Below, one piece after another: positions 11,257-21,216 of a stretch of 29,120 bases of DNA. Location of the stretch: contig JAHLKH010000263.1 of assembly GCA_025526915.1 (NCBI GenBank), positions 1 to 29,120 of the forward strand, given 5' to 3'. The stretch's first letter is position 1. The number at the start of each line of letters is the position of its first letter. Below the pieces are notes generated by a model. It saw nothing but the letters and a program-made list of their open reading frames with translations, did not search any database and had not been told where the DNA came from. A program made the translations under genes and the position numbers. Source of the stretch: Entophlyctis helioformis (lineage: Eukaryota > Chytridiomycota > Chytridiomycetes > Chytridiales > Chytriomycetaceae).

Positions 11257-11605
11257 ATGTCCAACGTCAACGCCCCGCCGCCGGGCCCGTGGAGGCCGCC
11301 CAAGGCCCGCTCGCCTCTGACCAAGATATTCATTGGCTGGTGAGCATCGCTTGCCCGTGCATGCACGGCCGTGGCCACAGCTGACGGGCGAATGGCGCTG
11401 CCTGCCGATGCTGGCCAGGGGCGTCGTCACGGCCGTTGGCTTCTCGATCCGCGAGTATGTGCGCTACGACATTGTGGCTCGCCGGAAGGAGCATCACATC
11501 AGTCTGACCGAGCAGGCCGAGAAGGAGGAGATGGAGTGGGCAGCAGCAGCCTCGGCGGCCTCTGCAGCAGCCTCTGCACCACAGTCCGCCCCAAGATCGT
11601 CCTGA
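11257..11605 (+). CDS. Small single-pass membrane protein, unknown function
   Basis: I do not recognise this protein. Two exons (11257-11339 and 11419-11605; 79-nt GT-AG intron, phase 2) give 89 residues. It starts MSNVNAPPPGPWRPP and has one hydrophobic segment (residues about 22-38, IFIGWGVVTAVGFSI) followed by a charged helix (REYVRYDIVARRKEHH, then EQAEKEEMEW) and an Ala/Ser tail. The shape, a Pro-rich N-terminus with one helix and a charged amphipathic C-terminus, resembles small mitochondrial inner-membrane accessory proteins, but that is only a guess. Its stop lies 61 bp before the NAGS start, and it shares a divergent promoter with RPL19. Confidence 0.65.
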
Positions 11606-11666
11606 AATGCACATCGTTTTTATTGTATCACCTCTACATCCACTTCATCGCGAACGCATCGCCCTG

Positions 11667-13584
11667 ATGAGCAGCGTGCGGCTGTCAGGGTCGGCCGTCT
11701 GGACGACCTGTGCGCGGCCCATCCAGCGGCAGATGCACAATGCTGCCTATGCTGGCACGGCTGCTCTTTCCGCATTGCACGGCGCCTGCCTCAGTCACTG
11801 TCACTCTCATAGCCGCGCTGTGCAGCGACCGACACCATCAGCACAGGCGCTGCAGAGGCAGTACCATCAGCAGCCCAGCAACATGACAAAGGTCTGCTGC
11901 AGCGCCACTCCCACCCCCATACGCCAGCACCACACACCTGACTGGATGCCGCCTGACATGCCAGGACCTGGTGCTCAATGTCCTTGGCTCGCTGCCAACC
12001 GCACGTGAAGCTCGCTCGTTCTTGAAGCGCTTCACGCCTGCCGACCTGTTCGATTCGGCCGCCGGCACGTTGGCCGACCCCGGAGCAGAGCCAGACAAGA
12101 ACCGCATCGGCCTGTTCAGCATCAGCCACGGCATTTCCTCCGACGACCTGCGCCGCATCGTCACGACGCTGTTGCAGCTGCGCCAGCTGGGTCTGTTTCC
12201 GGTCGTCGTCGTGTCCAATCCGCCGCTTGCCACAAACCAGGATGTCGTCAACCACGCCAGCCGCGTCGTCGAAGCCATCGACGTCGCTGGCGGCCGCGCC
12301 ATCCCGCTGTGCGACGGCATCTTCAGCATCGGCTCTGCCGGCGTCTTCTCCAGCGTGCGTCCCATCCAGCATGCCCTGCGCCTCGGCCAGATCCCTGTCA
12401 TTGCATGTCTTGGATTCGACCATGCTGCCCTCTGTCGGTCTCCCGTCGCCACCAAGTCTGCTCTCATCTCGCTTGCACACAAGGTCGCCGATGTGCCATA
12501 CCTGGCCACTCCCATCCGCTTCATCATCGTCAACCGAAGCGGTGGTCTGCGCATCAACCACAGCCATATTCCCTTTGCCAATCTCACAGAAGACTTTGAG
12601 ACGCTCTGCGCTCAGCTGCTTGGCACCGATCCAGATGAGATGGACACGGTCGATACAGCACAAGACCTCGAACTCATCTACTCTGTCCTGGACGTTCTTC
12701 CGTCGACGTCCTCTGCTGTGCTCACATCGGCAGCAACGTCGGCATCGCTCATTGCCAACATCATCACCGACAAGCCTTTCAACACGGGCATCTTTGGTCT
12801 CAAGAACGCGTCGGCTGTACCAGAATCATCATCAGATGCAGCGTCTGGGTCGGACAATGCACAGCCGCACGAGCCGCCAACGCTGTTCCGAAACGGCTTG
12901 CACGTCGAACGCCATTCCTCCCTTGCCACAGTCGACCTTGCTCGTCTCCAGACGCTCTTGGAAGCGTCGTTCCAGAAACATCTTGACGCCAAGGCATTCT
13001 TTGACCGCCTCGACCGGGTCGGCAGCTGCATTCTGATTGCTGGAGACTACGATGGTGCTGTCATTGTGACTATGGAGCGCAATGTGGACACAGGCGCCAT
13101 GGATCTGCCCTACTTGGACAAGTTTGCAGTGGCACCGTCGAGCCAGGGGATGGGTGTTGCAGATATCCTGTGGTCTCGTCTCAAGGCAGAATGTCCCGAC
13201 CTATCCTGGCGCAGTCGGTGCAGCAACCCTGTCAACAAATGGTATGTCAGTCAGTCTGGCTGCATTGCTGCCCATCTGCCAATCTGCCAATCTGCTTCAA
13301 CTGACTTATTCATTGCGTTCTTTGGCAGGTACTTTGAGCGGTCTGAAGGGAACCTGGCACTCCCTGGTGGCAAATGGACGCTGTTCTGGTACGGTCCTGG
13401 CGGCTTAGACTTGGTCGATTCGTACAAACACATGGCCGCTAGTATCCCGGCGTCTTTCTTTGAGAAGCCTTTCGTGCAGCAGAAGCCAGAAGCATCAAAG
13501 CCAGCAGCTGCGCCTGCACATGTACAGCTTTTTCCAGAGCGCGACTTGGCTGGGATGCAGACTGCCCAGACTGCTCAGGCATAG
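11667..13584 (+). CDS. ARG2: Mitochondrial amino-acid N-acetyltransferase (N-acetylglutamate synthase)
   Basis: It catalyses acetyl-CoA plus glutamate to N-acetylglutamate, the first step of arginine synthesis in mitochondria. Exons 11667-11891, 11965-13241 and 13329-13584 give 585 residues. The N-terminus, rich in Arg, Ser and His with few acids, fits a mitochondrial presequence. Next comes DLVLNVLGSLPTAREARSFL, typical of fungal ARG2, and an amino-acid-kinase-like region without a full catalytic set. The C-terminal NAT (DUF619) domain holds LIAGDYDGAVIVTME, YLDKFAVAPSSQGMGVADIL, SRCSNPVNKWYFERSEGNL and KWTLFWYG. The first intron has an unusual GTCTGC donor. An in-frame ATG at 11607, immediately after the previous gene's stop, could extend the N-terminus by 20 residues. 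The second intron (87 nt) has no in-frame stop, so retention would add 29 residues inside the NAT domain. Confidence 0.93.
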
Positions 13585-13633
13585 CATGCAACGGATCAGA
13601 TAGTCTGCCAGATAATGAAATCCTTTACTCTTG

Positions 13634-16429
13634 CTACCGAGCTGCCTGCCATATCTTAATGTAGCCGTCCATGCCGCCAGCGACAATGCAGCTGTCATCA
13701 AAAGCAACCCCTGTGATGGCGCGATCCGCCTCTTGATCATCCTGTTTTGCTGCATTCGCTGCGGCTGCGGCGGCCGACCCAGGGAACGCCGATGTGGCAG
13801 CAAGTATGGATCCCGTCAACGAGCCAAGCACACTCGCGCTGGTCCGTCCTGTCATGCTTCCACGCGGCGCGCCAAGCCGATATGTCGTTGACCCGGTCTC
13901 GTCGCTGTTCTCGTCGCGCTGTGCCTCCACCGCCACCGCACCCAGCCCATCCACATGGTCGATGGTGTTCCCCTTGAGCGTGTATATCAACTGCCCTGTC
14001 CGATGATTCCACACCGCACACCGGCCCTCTGTTCCGCCGCTCATCAACCGCCATTCATCGACATGTGCACAGAGACCCCATTTGCCTTGCGCCATGAGAC
14101 CGGCTGGTCGCGACCATGACGACACGCGTCGCGAGGGCGAGCCTGGTGCTGAGCCTGCTGAGCCTGCCGAAACGGGTGAAACGGGTGATACGGCCGATGC
14201 AGCGGTTGCTGCGGCCCCTGATTGGGGTGTTGTCAGCAGCACCGGTATGGCTGGCACTCGTGCCCTGATGGATACACGTGGCGGCGGGCTGGACAGTTCG
14301 CCGCGGCCACCAATACTTGCAGTGTCTCGGTCTGGTGAGGTTGGCGATGCTGCCATGCCGCCGCCCAGCGATCGAGCGTCTTTGCCTGGTTTCTTGTCGG
14401 CATGCAGGTCAAACTGTCTGCAAAGCCCAAACGTCTGAGGTGTGTTGGCCCAGACGCGCAGATATTCGTATGCTTGCGTGACATGGTCGGGAACGTGGGC
14501 CGGTGGGTCAACGTCGAGCAGCAGCAATGCACCAGAGAGTGTGCCAATGAGCAGTCGTTTGCCGCGATAGTCAATAGACGAGATGGGTTCTTTGTATGCC
14601 GACATTGGCTGCGGTGTTTTTGATGACGACTGAGGGCCGGACGACTGCAGGATCTTGAACAGTTGCTGCTGCTGTTGCAATGGCGATGATCGTTCGTCGA
14701 GCACAATCAGCGGCTCGGCTGGATTTGTTTTGTTGATGCCAAACACCGCGATGCAGTTGCCACTGTCAACGCATTGATGAGCTGCATGGCCACCGACTTG
14801 AATGACACCAGACAAAGCGCTGGATGGATCAAACGCACCTGTCAATGTGCCACAGACGTATCATGCCATGAATATCGCCGCTGACGAGAACGTGGCCGAC
14901 AAAGTCGAGACACTTGATGCCGCCCGTGTGTCCATGTAATGTGCGGATGTTGATCGGCCGGCCAGGAATCGGCAACACGCCACCATGTCGGTCTGCAGGA
15001 TGAGCGCCTGCCAAGCCAGCAGAAGCGGCATAGTCACTCCCTCCAATCGCACTCCGCGACGATGGCACCACATGCGATATCCTTTTGGATGTCGTGGACG
15101 GCCGCGCGCCAGACGCCAGCGCCTGCTCAAGACCCAGCTGGTTTTCGAAAGAGATCGTTTGGACGCTCTGCTTTGCAATCGATCCAGATGTCGCCATGGA
15201 TGCAGCCGCGGCCGAGCTGGACCAGTTGGATCGCTGGCCGTGGCCATGGTGCGCGTTGGCCATCGCCGCCACATTCCCGGCTGCGACAGAGACTGACGTT
15301 GCTGCTGCTGCCTGGCCACCAATGTAGTCGCCGGCCGATATGCCATTCAAGTTCCAGATCTTGATCGTCTTGTCTTCGGAGCCCGAGATGAGCACGGCGC
15401 CAACAAACTTGAGACATGTGACGGTGCCTGTGTGGCCAACAAGCGTGTGGCGCAGACTGCCCTGATCGCTGTTGGACCAGATACGTACGGTCGTGTCGGC
15501 ACTGTACCAACCAGCATGGCTGTGAGATGGGCGTCATGTGAGCCTGTACATGACAAGCACACTTACCTGCCAGTCACAACCTGCCGTTCCCAGTCCCGCC
15601 ACGCATCCGTGGTCAGCCAAGATCAAGACGGGAACGGACAGACCGGCTGTACAAAGCATACCTTGTCGTCGTCGAATTGAACAGCATAGACCCCTTCCTC
15701 GTGTCCAGCAAGTGTCCGCAGCAGCGTGCCGCTCTTCAAATGATGCACGCGGCACGTGCGGTCCATCGACCCTGTCACGACGGTCTTGCCATCAAACGCA
15801 ATGCAAAGCACCGACAAGGAATGTGCTCGAAATGCGCGGAACCGGAACCGGCCATGAGCCCAATTGCCCATCGACGACAGCCGCCGCGCATTTGTCTTTA
15901 CAGAGTTTGATGGCAGGTAAAACACGTCAGCCATGCTCTGCAGGCCAATGAGCCCGTACAGCCGCGTCCACAGTGACCCGTTCGACACGACGGAAAACCA
16001 CGTGCGAGAGATCTGGGCGACGGTGGCGAGGTCGGATGGGCGGACGAACGAGAGCACACGGTGCGAGATGGCCAGCGGGAGGAGGGACAGAAAGTCGCGA
16101 TGCAGACGGGGCACGACACGGCCGAGAAACTGCATGTCGGACGGATCGCAGGCCTTGAGCAGGGCCAGCAGGAAGTCGCAGCGTTGCGACACGGAGAGAC
16201 GCGGGAATCGGTGCAGCATGCGCGAGGCGAGAGAGAGATCGTTTTCGTTCGAGTGCGGGTCGTGGGCATCCTGGGACGAGGAGCCGGTGAGGTTCGAGCG
16301 TGACGAGGAGGCGGATCGCAGGTACGACTTGCGGGATACGAGCGGCGGGCGGTCCATGCGATCTGCATTTGCGCCTGTGCCTGCTTGGGATGCAGCGCCA
16401 ACTGTCTGGCGTCGGTATGTTGCCGACAT
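13634..16429 (-). CDS. F-box / WD40-repeat protein
   Basis: It is probably a substrate receptor of an SCF ubiquitin ligase: the F-box binds Skp1 and the WD40 propeller binds targets. Exons on the minus strand are 16429-15662, 15580-15567 (a 14-nt microexon), 15501-14839 and 14762-13634, giving 857 residues. The F-box is at about residues 110-155 (FLSLLPLAISHRVLSFV, then ISRTWFSVV). WD repeats follow (VVTGSMDRTCRVHHL, LAGHEEGVYAVQF, ADTTVRIWSN, LVGHTGTVTCLKF, LISGSEDKTIKIWNL, LHGHTGGIKCLDF, MIRLWHID, and the last VAGGMDGYIKIWQ). Long Ala/Ser/Gly-rich insertions separate blades, notably after the third repeat and before the last, which makes it larger than Cdc4/Met30/Fbw7-type proteins. The specific orthologue is not clear. 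Confidence 0.9.
15567..15580 (-). other. 14-nt microexon of the F-box/WD40 gene
   Basis: The exon GTTGTGACTGGCAG lies between an 81-nt and a 65-nt intron. It supplies VVTGS of the canonical WD strand, so that DDDK-VVTGS-ADTTVRIW reads as a normal WD repeat. Flanking sites are CGGCAG| and |GTAAGT. Confidence 0.85.
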
Positions 16430-16505
16430 GGTGCAATTGCGGCGTAGTTGCGACTTTATTGCAATGAGAATGATATCATGCGATGCACGCGAAATGCGGC
16501 ACGGC

Positions 16506-17581
16506 TCAGTCACTGTCGCCACCAGAACGTTGCTTGCGACGTTGCAAGGATCCACCGGCGGTCGGGATAGAAGATGTTGCAGGTGCATCGCTTAATGTGA
16601 CTGGCTGAATGTTGGCAGCAGCGACCATGTTCATGCGCGCTTCGGCAGCTCTGGCTGCCGCTTCCCTGGCTGCCATTGACGGCCCAGTTCCAACCACACG
16701 CGCAGGGCTGCTGTCACTGCTACCGCCACCCATGTTCATGGATGACATGCTGCTGCCGAGCAATCGCATCTCGCCGTCGGGTGAAAAGCCTTGGCGGTTC
16801 TCAACCGACGCGGCGGCCTTGATGGAAGAGGTTGACTTGCGCCTTGATGGCAATGCCGTTGCATCTGACGCATCGCGACTAGTGCCCACAGCTGCATCCG
16901 AGCCGTTCTCCTGCGCTGCAAAGGCAAGCTGCCGCTTTGCAGCGTTCCGCTCCTCCTTGAGCCGCCTCGTCAGTCGATCCTCTTCAATCTGCGCCAGCAC
17001 AGCTTGCCGTTGCTTCTCCTCTGTCAGCAAGCAGCCAGCCATCGTCAGCCGGCTCGTCTGGTCCACGTTCCCACGCAGCGATCAACGCCACAACACACCT
17101 TGGGCCTGCTTGGACTCGACAGTCCTGTCCATCTTGGCCTTTAGACGCTCCAGCACATCCTCGATCACCGACAGCGCCATCTGCACCGTCTGGATCTCCG
17201 AGTCGCTGTCGCCCGGAACCACAAACGTCTCTTCAAAGTCCTGGATCGTGCGACGAATGCCAATGAGCACTAGGGCATCGTACGCACCGGCGACGTCCAT
17301 GACGCTGGTGCGGAAGGTCGGATTCCTGCCGCGGATGCTCTTGAACTTTGCGTTGGCCGGGTCAGCGAGCCGGTTGGACAGCATCCTCTGCAGAGTCTGG
17401 TTGTGGAGCGAGAGTGCGGCGTGCCACGTCAGCCGAGAGCTTATTCAACAGCCAGACCAGAGTTGCTTACTGTCAGACAGCGCAGAGCAACGTCTGGGCG
17501 GTTGGCCGCCACGACTCTGCTGTCCATGTGCCGCAGGAAAGCGATGCGGTCTCTGTCCCGCTGGATGACTGTTGACGCCAT
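16506..17581 (-). CDS. PUB-domain protein with C-terminal coiled coil
   Basis: The PUB domain typically binds the C-terminal tail of the AAA ATPase p97/Cdc48, as in PNGase and UBXN6. Exons on the minus strand are 17581-17471, 17396-17099 and 17020-16506, giving 307 residues. The PUB domain covers about residues 25-110 (RPDVALRCLTTLQRMLSNRL, FKSIRGRNPTFRTSVMDVAG, YDALVLIGI, FEETFVVPG). After it come a charged helix (EEKQRQAVLAQIEEDRLTRR, LKEERNAAKRQ) and a Ser/Ala-rich tail ending in GGDSD. There is no UBX or transglutaminase domain, so it is neither a full UBXN6 nor a PNGase. It lies 76 bp upstream of the F-box/WD40 gene on the same strand, two ubiquitin-linked proteins side by side. The second acceptor could also be at 17387. 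Confidence 0.82.
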
Positions 17582-17717
17582 ATGCGTTGCTGCACCTGTG
17601 CTTGATGTGCTGGGTCGTGATGTCCGACTGTTCAAAGGCCGACGAGAACAAGGACAGAGCAAGGGCAGATCGAGGCAAATGTCCAACGTGTCTGCAACAA
17701 CAACAACAACAAACGCG

Positions 17718-18367
17718 ATGGTCACGGCAGACACGATGGTGCCGGCGCGCTTCTTGGTGACAACAAGCCACTTTATGGCGACCATCATGGCGTACATGAC
17801 ACGGGTCAGTGGCCCATACTTGCAGCAAGGCATCGCACGTCTGCCAGCGGCTGACCATCCATCTCCATGCGCTCTCGCTGCAGGACGGCAACATCAAGAC
17901 GGCGCTGCCCATCAACTCGACAGTCGACTACACGGCATTCAGCCAGTCGTGAGTGTTGCTTCGCTCGTTGGAGTGGCAGCCGGTCAAGTGAGCTGACAAC
18001 AGCTGCGAGTAACAGACTCACGGCAGCCATCGCGTTCAGCTGGATCCTCTTCGTTGCCGACTTTGTGGGTCTGTTTTCAGGTATCACCATGTTCAGCACA
18101 CGCACCAACGCCTTGCGTAAGTCTGCGCGTGTCCAGCCGGCCATCTAGCACCTGCACCGATGACTCGCCAGACCCACTCGTACCTGCACGGCTGACACGA
18201 TCTTGGCACGAGCAGACATTGCAGCACACGCTGCGGGCACCATCACGCTCTCGTTTTACATCTCCGAAGGCTGGCACTACCTGAGCTACTGGTACATCTT
18301 CACGTTCTGCAGCCTGCTTCCCGGGCTGGTCGAGATATGGCTTCTGTTGCGGACCTTGCTCAAATGA
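17718..18367 (+). CDS. TMEM107: Transmembrane protein 107, ciliary transition zone
   Basis: A four-helix membrane protein of the ciliary transition zone (MKS module), which gates entry of membrane proteins into the cilium. Exons 17718-17804, 17884-17948, 18016-18116 and 18216-18367 give 134 residues, against about 140 in animals. Matching blocks in order are VPARFLVTTSHFMATIMA, DGNIKTALPI, LTAAIAFSWILFVADFVG, LFSGITMFSTRTNAL, TITLSFYISEGWHYLSYWYI and FTFCSLLPGLVEIWLLL. They follow the animal protein segment by segment, including the paired aromatic YWYIF-FCS motif. Upstream in-frame ATGs at 17679 would add 13 residues; I chose 17718 because it gives the family N-terminal length. Its stop is only 33 bp before the RPE start, and it diverges from the PUB gene. 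Confidence 0.88.
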
Positions 18368-18400
18368 ACTCGAGGTTGTCCGCAACTCCACTCAACCAAG

Positions 18401-19411
18401 ATGCCTGTTGTTGCCAAGATTGCCCCGTCGATGCTGTCGAGCGACTTTGCCCGTCTGGCTGACGAGGCTCAGCGCATGGTCGACTGCGGTGCCGACTACC
18501 TCCACATGGATGTCATGGTACCCATACACACATGCCAGCATGCCAGCACTTCTGCTCGCCTGCTCAATGTCTCTTCCCTCGCTGGCCTGCTTACATCTCC
18601 ACGCTCGCAACCTGCACGTCGAAAGGACGGCCACTTTGTGCCCAACCTGACGCTCGGTGCCCCCATCATCAAGTGTCTGCGCAAGCACACGGCCGCATTC
18701 CTTGGTATGCCCACCGCCCTGTCCTGTCTTCCCTCCAGCACCGTTCTGTGCAACTGTTGGTGCACCGTCCGACATCTCATCTCATCGCTCGCCATCATCA
18801 GACTGCCATATGATGGTCTCAAACCCGGAGCAGTGGGTCGACGATTTCGCCGCCGCCGGTGCCTCCATGTACACCTTCCACATCGAAGCAACAAGCAAGT
18901 GCCTCGCACACACGCATCGCCAGTCTGCGGTGCAGTCGTGTACTGACATGCTGCGCAGAGGACGCCAGCGCGCTCATTGACAAGATCCACAAGGCGGGCA
19001 TGAAGGCAGGCATCTCGATCAAGCCCAAGACGGCTGTCGAGTCCGTGCTCGATGTCGCGAGCAAGCTCGACATGGTGCTTATTATGACTGTCGGTATGCC
19101 GCGCTCGCTCTTTCTCTCGATCCCCATCTCTCGTTCGCTCATCGCTGACCATCCATCCGCCTCTGGCGCCAGAGCCTGGCTTTGGCGGCCAGAAGATGAT
19201 GCCCGACTGCCTTGAAAAGGTGCGCGTTCTGCGCGAGCGGTTCCCTGATCTGGACATTGAAGTCGATGGCGGCATCGACGTGTCCAACATTGACCAGGCT
19301 GCAAAGGCCGGCGCCAACGTCATCGTCGCCGGCACAGGCATCTTTGGCCACAAGTCTCCCTCCGAGGCTATCCTGACCATGCGCAACGCAGTCAACTCGA
19401 TCAGAGCTTGA
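18401..19411 (+). CDS. RPE1: Ribulose-phosphate 3-epimerase
   Basis: It interconverts ribulose 5-phosphate and xylulose 5-phosphate in the pentose phosphate pathway. Exons 18401-18517, 18626-18704, 18802-18894, 18959-19093 and 19173-19411 give 220 residues, a normal TIM-barrel length. Family motifs are intact: [31 protein letters not shown] with the metal-binding [31 protein letters not shown], and [13 protein letters not shown] followed by [14 protein letters not shown]. The third intron (18895-18958) is GC-AG and is required to keep frame between HIEAT and [10 protein letters not shown]. It is tandem with TMEM107 and convergent with RPS18. Confidence 0.97.
18895..18958 (+). other. GC-AG intron in RPE1
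   Basis: The donor is ACAA|GCAAGT, the acceptor GCGCAG|AG, 64 nt apart, phase 1, with a branch-like TACTGAC 18 nt before the acceptor. The nearby GT (two bases into the consensus) would give the wrong phase and lose the conserved helix after FHIEAT. Confidence 0.88.
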
Positions 19412-19953
19412 ATGTGTCTCCCGCAGTCTGCCATCTACTTTTTGGAATGAGAACCGAAGTTTTCGTAAGATCTTCATTGCAACGCAGTCTTGATACAACA
19501 CCAGAGATGTAGCAGCGAGCCGCGAAACTAGTCGTCACCAGATCGAATGAGCGTTAGCAATGCTGCAACAGAGCTGTCGAGGCGAAGAGGCGGTGGCGGC
19601 AGCAGCAGCAGCGTGTAGCAGTTGGCGCAGACGCAGTGGTGGTGCGGCAACAGTGAGCGGTCTAGGTCGGAGAGAGGATATAGGCACTCAGATAAATCGT
19701 GTACTCTGCATGAGCCTTGCGGCTTCAGACAATGTAGATAAGGTTGTTTAGATGAAGATCGTCATCGTTGCCACCGTCTCTGTTGCCGCCGCCAACACAC
19801 GCTGTCTTGATCGATATGCTGTGCATCTGCTTGCTTGCCGCCAGGCAGGCTGCTACCTGCCACTGCTGCCGCTCGTACAGGATCAGGATGTGGCAAGCGC
19901 TTACCAAACATGTAAACGAGACCGAGGGAAAGCCGTCCCCAGAAAGTGGTTTT
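19412..19953. other. Convergent 3' region between RPE1 and RPS18
   Basis: This 542-nt stretch between convergent genes is the longest without a gene. It has a GGCGGCAGCAGCAGCAGC tract near 19590-19612 and is otherwise unremarkable. I see no conserved reading frame, tRNA-like fold or long repeat. Confidence 0.55.
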
Positions 19954-21006
19954 TTAACCACCCTTCTTCTTGGAGACACCGACAGTCCGTCCGCGACGGC
20001 CGGTGGTCTTGGTGTGCTGGCCACGGACACGGACACCCCAGTAGTGACGGAGACCACGGTGAGCGCGGATCTTCTTGAGGCGCTCGAGGTCGTCACGGAG
20101 CTTGGAGTCGACAGCGTTGGCAACGACCTGGGTGTACTTGCCGTCAACAATGTCCTTCTGTCTGTTGAGGAACCACTCGGGGATCTTGTACTGGCGGGGG
20201 TTCTGCATGATCAGAACCACACGCTCGAGCTCGTCGTTGGTGAGCTCACCAGCGCTGTTGACCACCGCAAAAACGGCTGTCAGTGCTGCGCTCAAACAGA
20301 CACCACCGGCACACAAGGCTGCGCTGGAAGCTCAGCAGATACATACCGCTTGTTGAGGTCGATATCGGCCTTCTTGAGCACGAGGTTGGAGTAACGACGA
20401 CCGATACCCTTGATCGAGGTCAGAGCGTACATGATCTTACGCTTGCCATCGATGTTGGTGTTCAGCAGACGGATAATGTACTGGAACTGGCTCTTGTCCG
20501 GAACGACGAGCGACTAGAGACAGCACCCACGGCAACGCATGGCAGCTCGTTAGCACCAAGCGTCGCACACGTCCAACATCACGGCTGGGCTCTGCTGCTG
20601 CTTATGGCTGCTGTGGTTTGCTGTGGTGGAGTCGGTGTATGCACCGTCTGGACAGGAGGCGGCGGCTGCGTCTGCCATTGTGCGTCTGCTGGTCCAAGGT
20701 TTGCATGCTGCTGTCGGCCGGCCGGTCAGACAGAATCGCCCAGCACGTTCAACGCTGCTGAATCGGTTGCAGTCGCAAGTCACCAGCAACGGCTGAGTCG
20801 ATGGTCGTGGGTGACGGATGCATCCATCCGTCTCGTCTGTAGCGGTGGACGGATGGGATGGATGGGATGGGATGGGCCGTGTCCATCCTCGTCGTTGCAG
20901 CCGTCGTGTCGCCTGTCTCCTTCAAGTCGCTCCCCACAGCAGGCCGTCGCAGCAGCAACCAGCAGCAGCAGCCAGCGACGAGCGGTCGTGTCAAAATCCG
21001 CACCAT
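19954..21006 (-). CDS. RPS18: 40S ribosomal protein S18 (uS13)
   Basis: This is the small-subunit head protein uS13, which contacts tRNA and the inter-subunit bridge. Exons on the minus strand are 21006-21004 (ATG only, inferred), 20513-20347 and 20254-19954, giving 156 residues. The protein reads [20 protein letters not shown], then [55 protein letters not shown] and the invariant [20 protein letters not shown], ending [20 protein letters not shown]. The frame before the TCG of SLVV has no ATG, so the initiator must be on a separate upstream exon. The best ATG next to a GT on this strand is at 21006 (ATG|GTGCGG), implying a 490-nt intron. The first exon is the least certain part. Confidence 0.95.
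20514..21003 (-). other. Inferred long first intron of RPS18 directly after the ATG
   Basis: The 490-nt span starts GTGCGG directly after an ATG and ends CTCTAG|TCGCTCG on the minus strand. It includes a GATGGGATGG-type repeat around 20848-20876. The donor is non-consensus, so the exact 5' end is tentative. Confidence 0.6.
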
Positions 21007-21077
21007 GATGAAATTGTGCGGGTGAAAGCAGTCAGCGGGCGGCAGTTGACAAAACCAAGTCGCCAAAACTGAAAATA

Positions 21078-21087
21078 GTCACGTGAT
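21078..21087. promoter_or_regulatory. TCACGTGA E-box before RPS18
   Basis: GTCACGTGAT lies 72 bp upstream of the inferred RPS18 ATG, in the 181-bp gap between the XPB stop and RPS18. The perfect TCACGTGA core is shared with the sites at 11122 and 25123. Confidence 0.6.
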
Positions 21088-21170
21088 CGTGTGCCGTTTC
21101 ATTGTCGCTGACATGTCGGTCACGACGAGGCAGATACGCTCGCAGGTCCACCGCAACACCTCCGCCAGCC

Positions 21171-21216
21171 CCAGATCAAGGTCCAGATCAAGGTCCAGAT
21201 CCAGACCCAGACCCAG
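21171..21216 (+). repeat. 12-bp CCAGATCAAGGT tandem repeat at the XPB 3' end
   Basis: Two to three copies of CCAGATCAAGGT pass into six-base CCAGAT/CCAGAC units. On the minus strand this repeat encodes the Gly-Ser run ending XPB, and the stop codon (21190-21188) arises inside a repeat unit. Confidence 0.85.

Noticed and set aside
18895..18901. GT donor for RPE1 intron 3 (AA|GTGCCT)
   Set aside because: It gives phase 2 and would read the next exon out of the conserved [10 protein letters not shown] frame; the GC donor gives the right phase.
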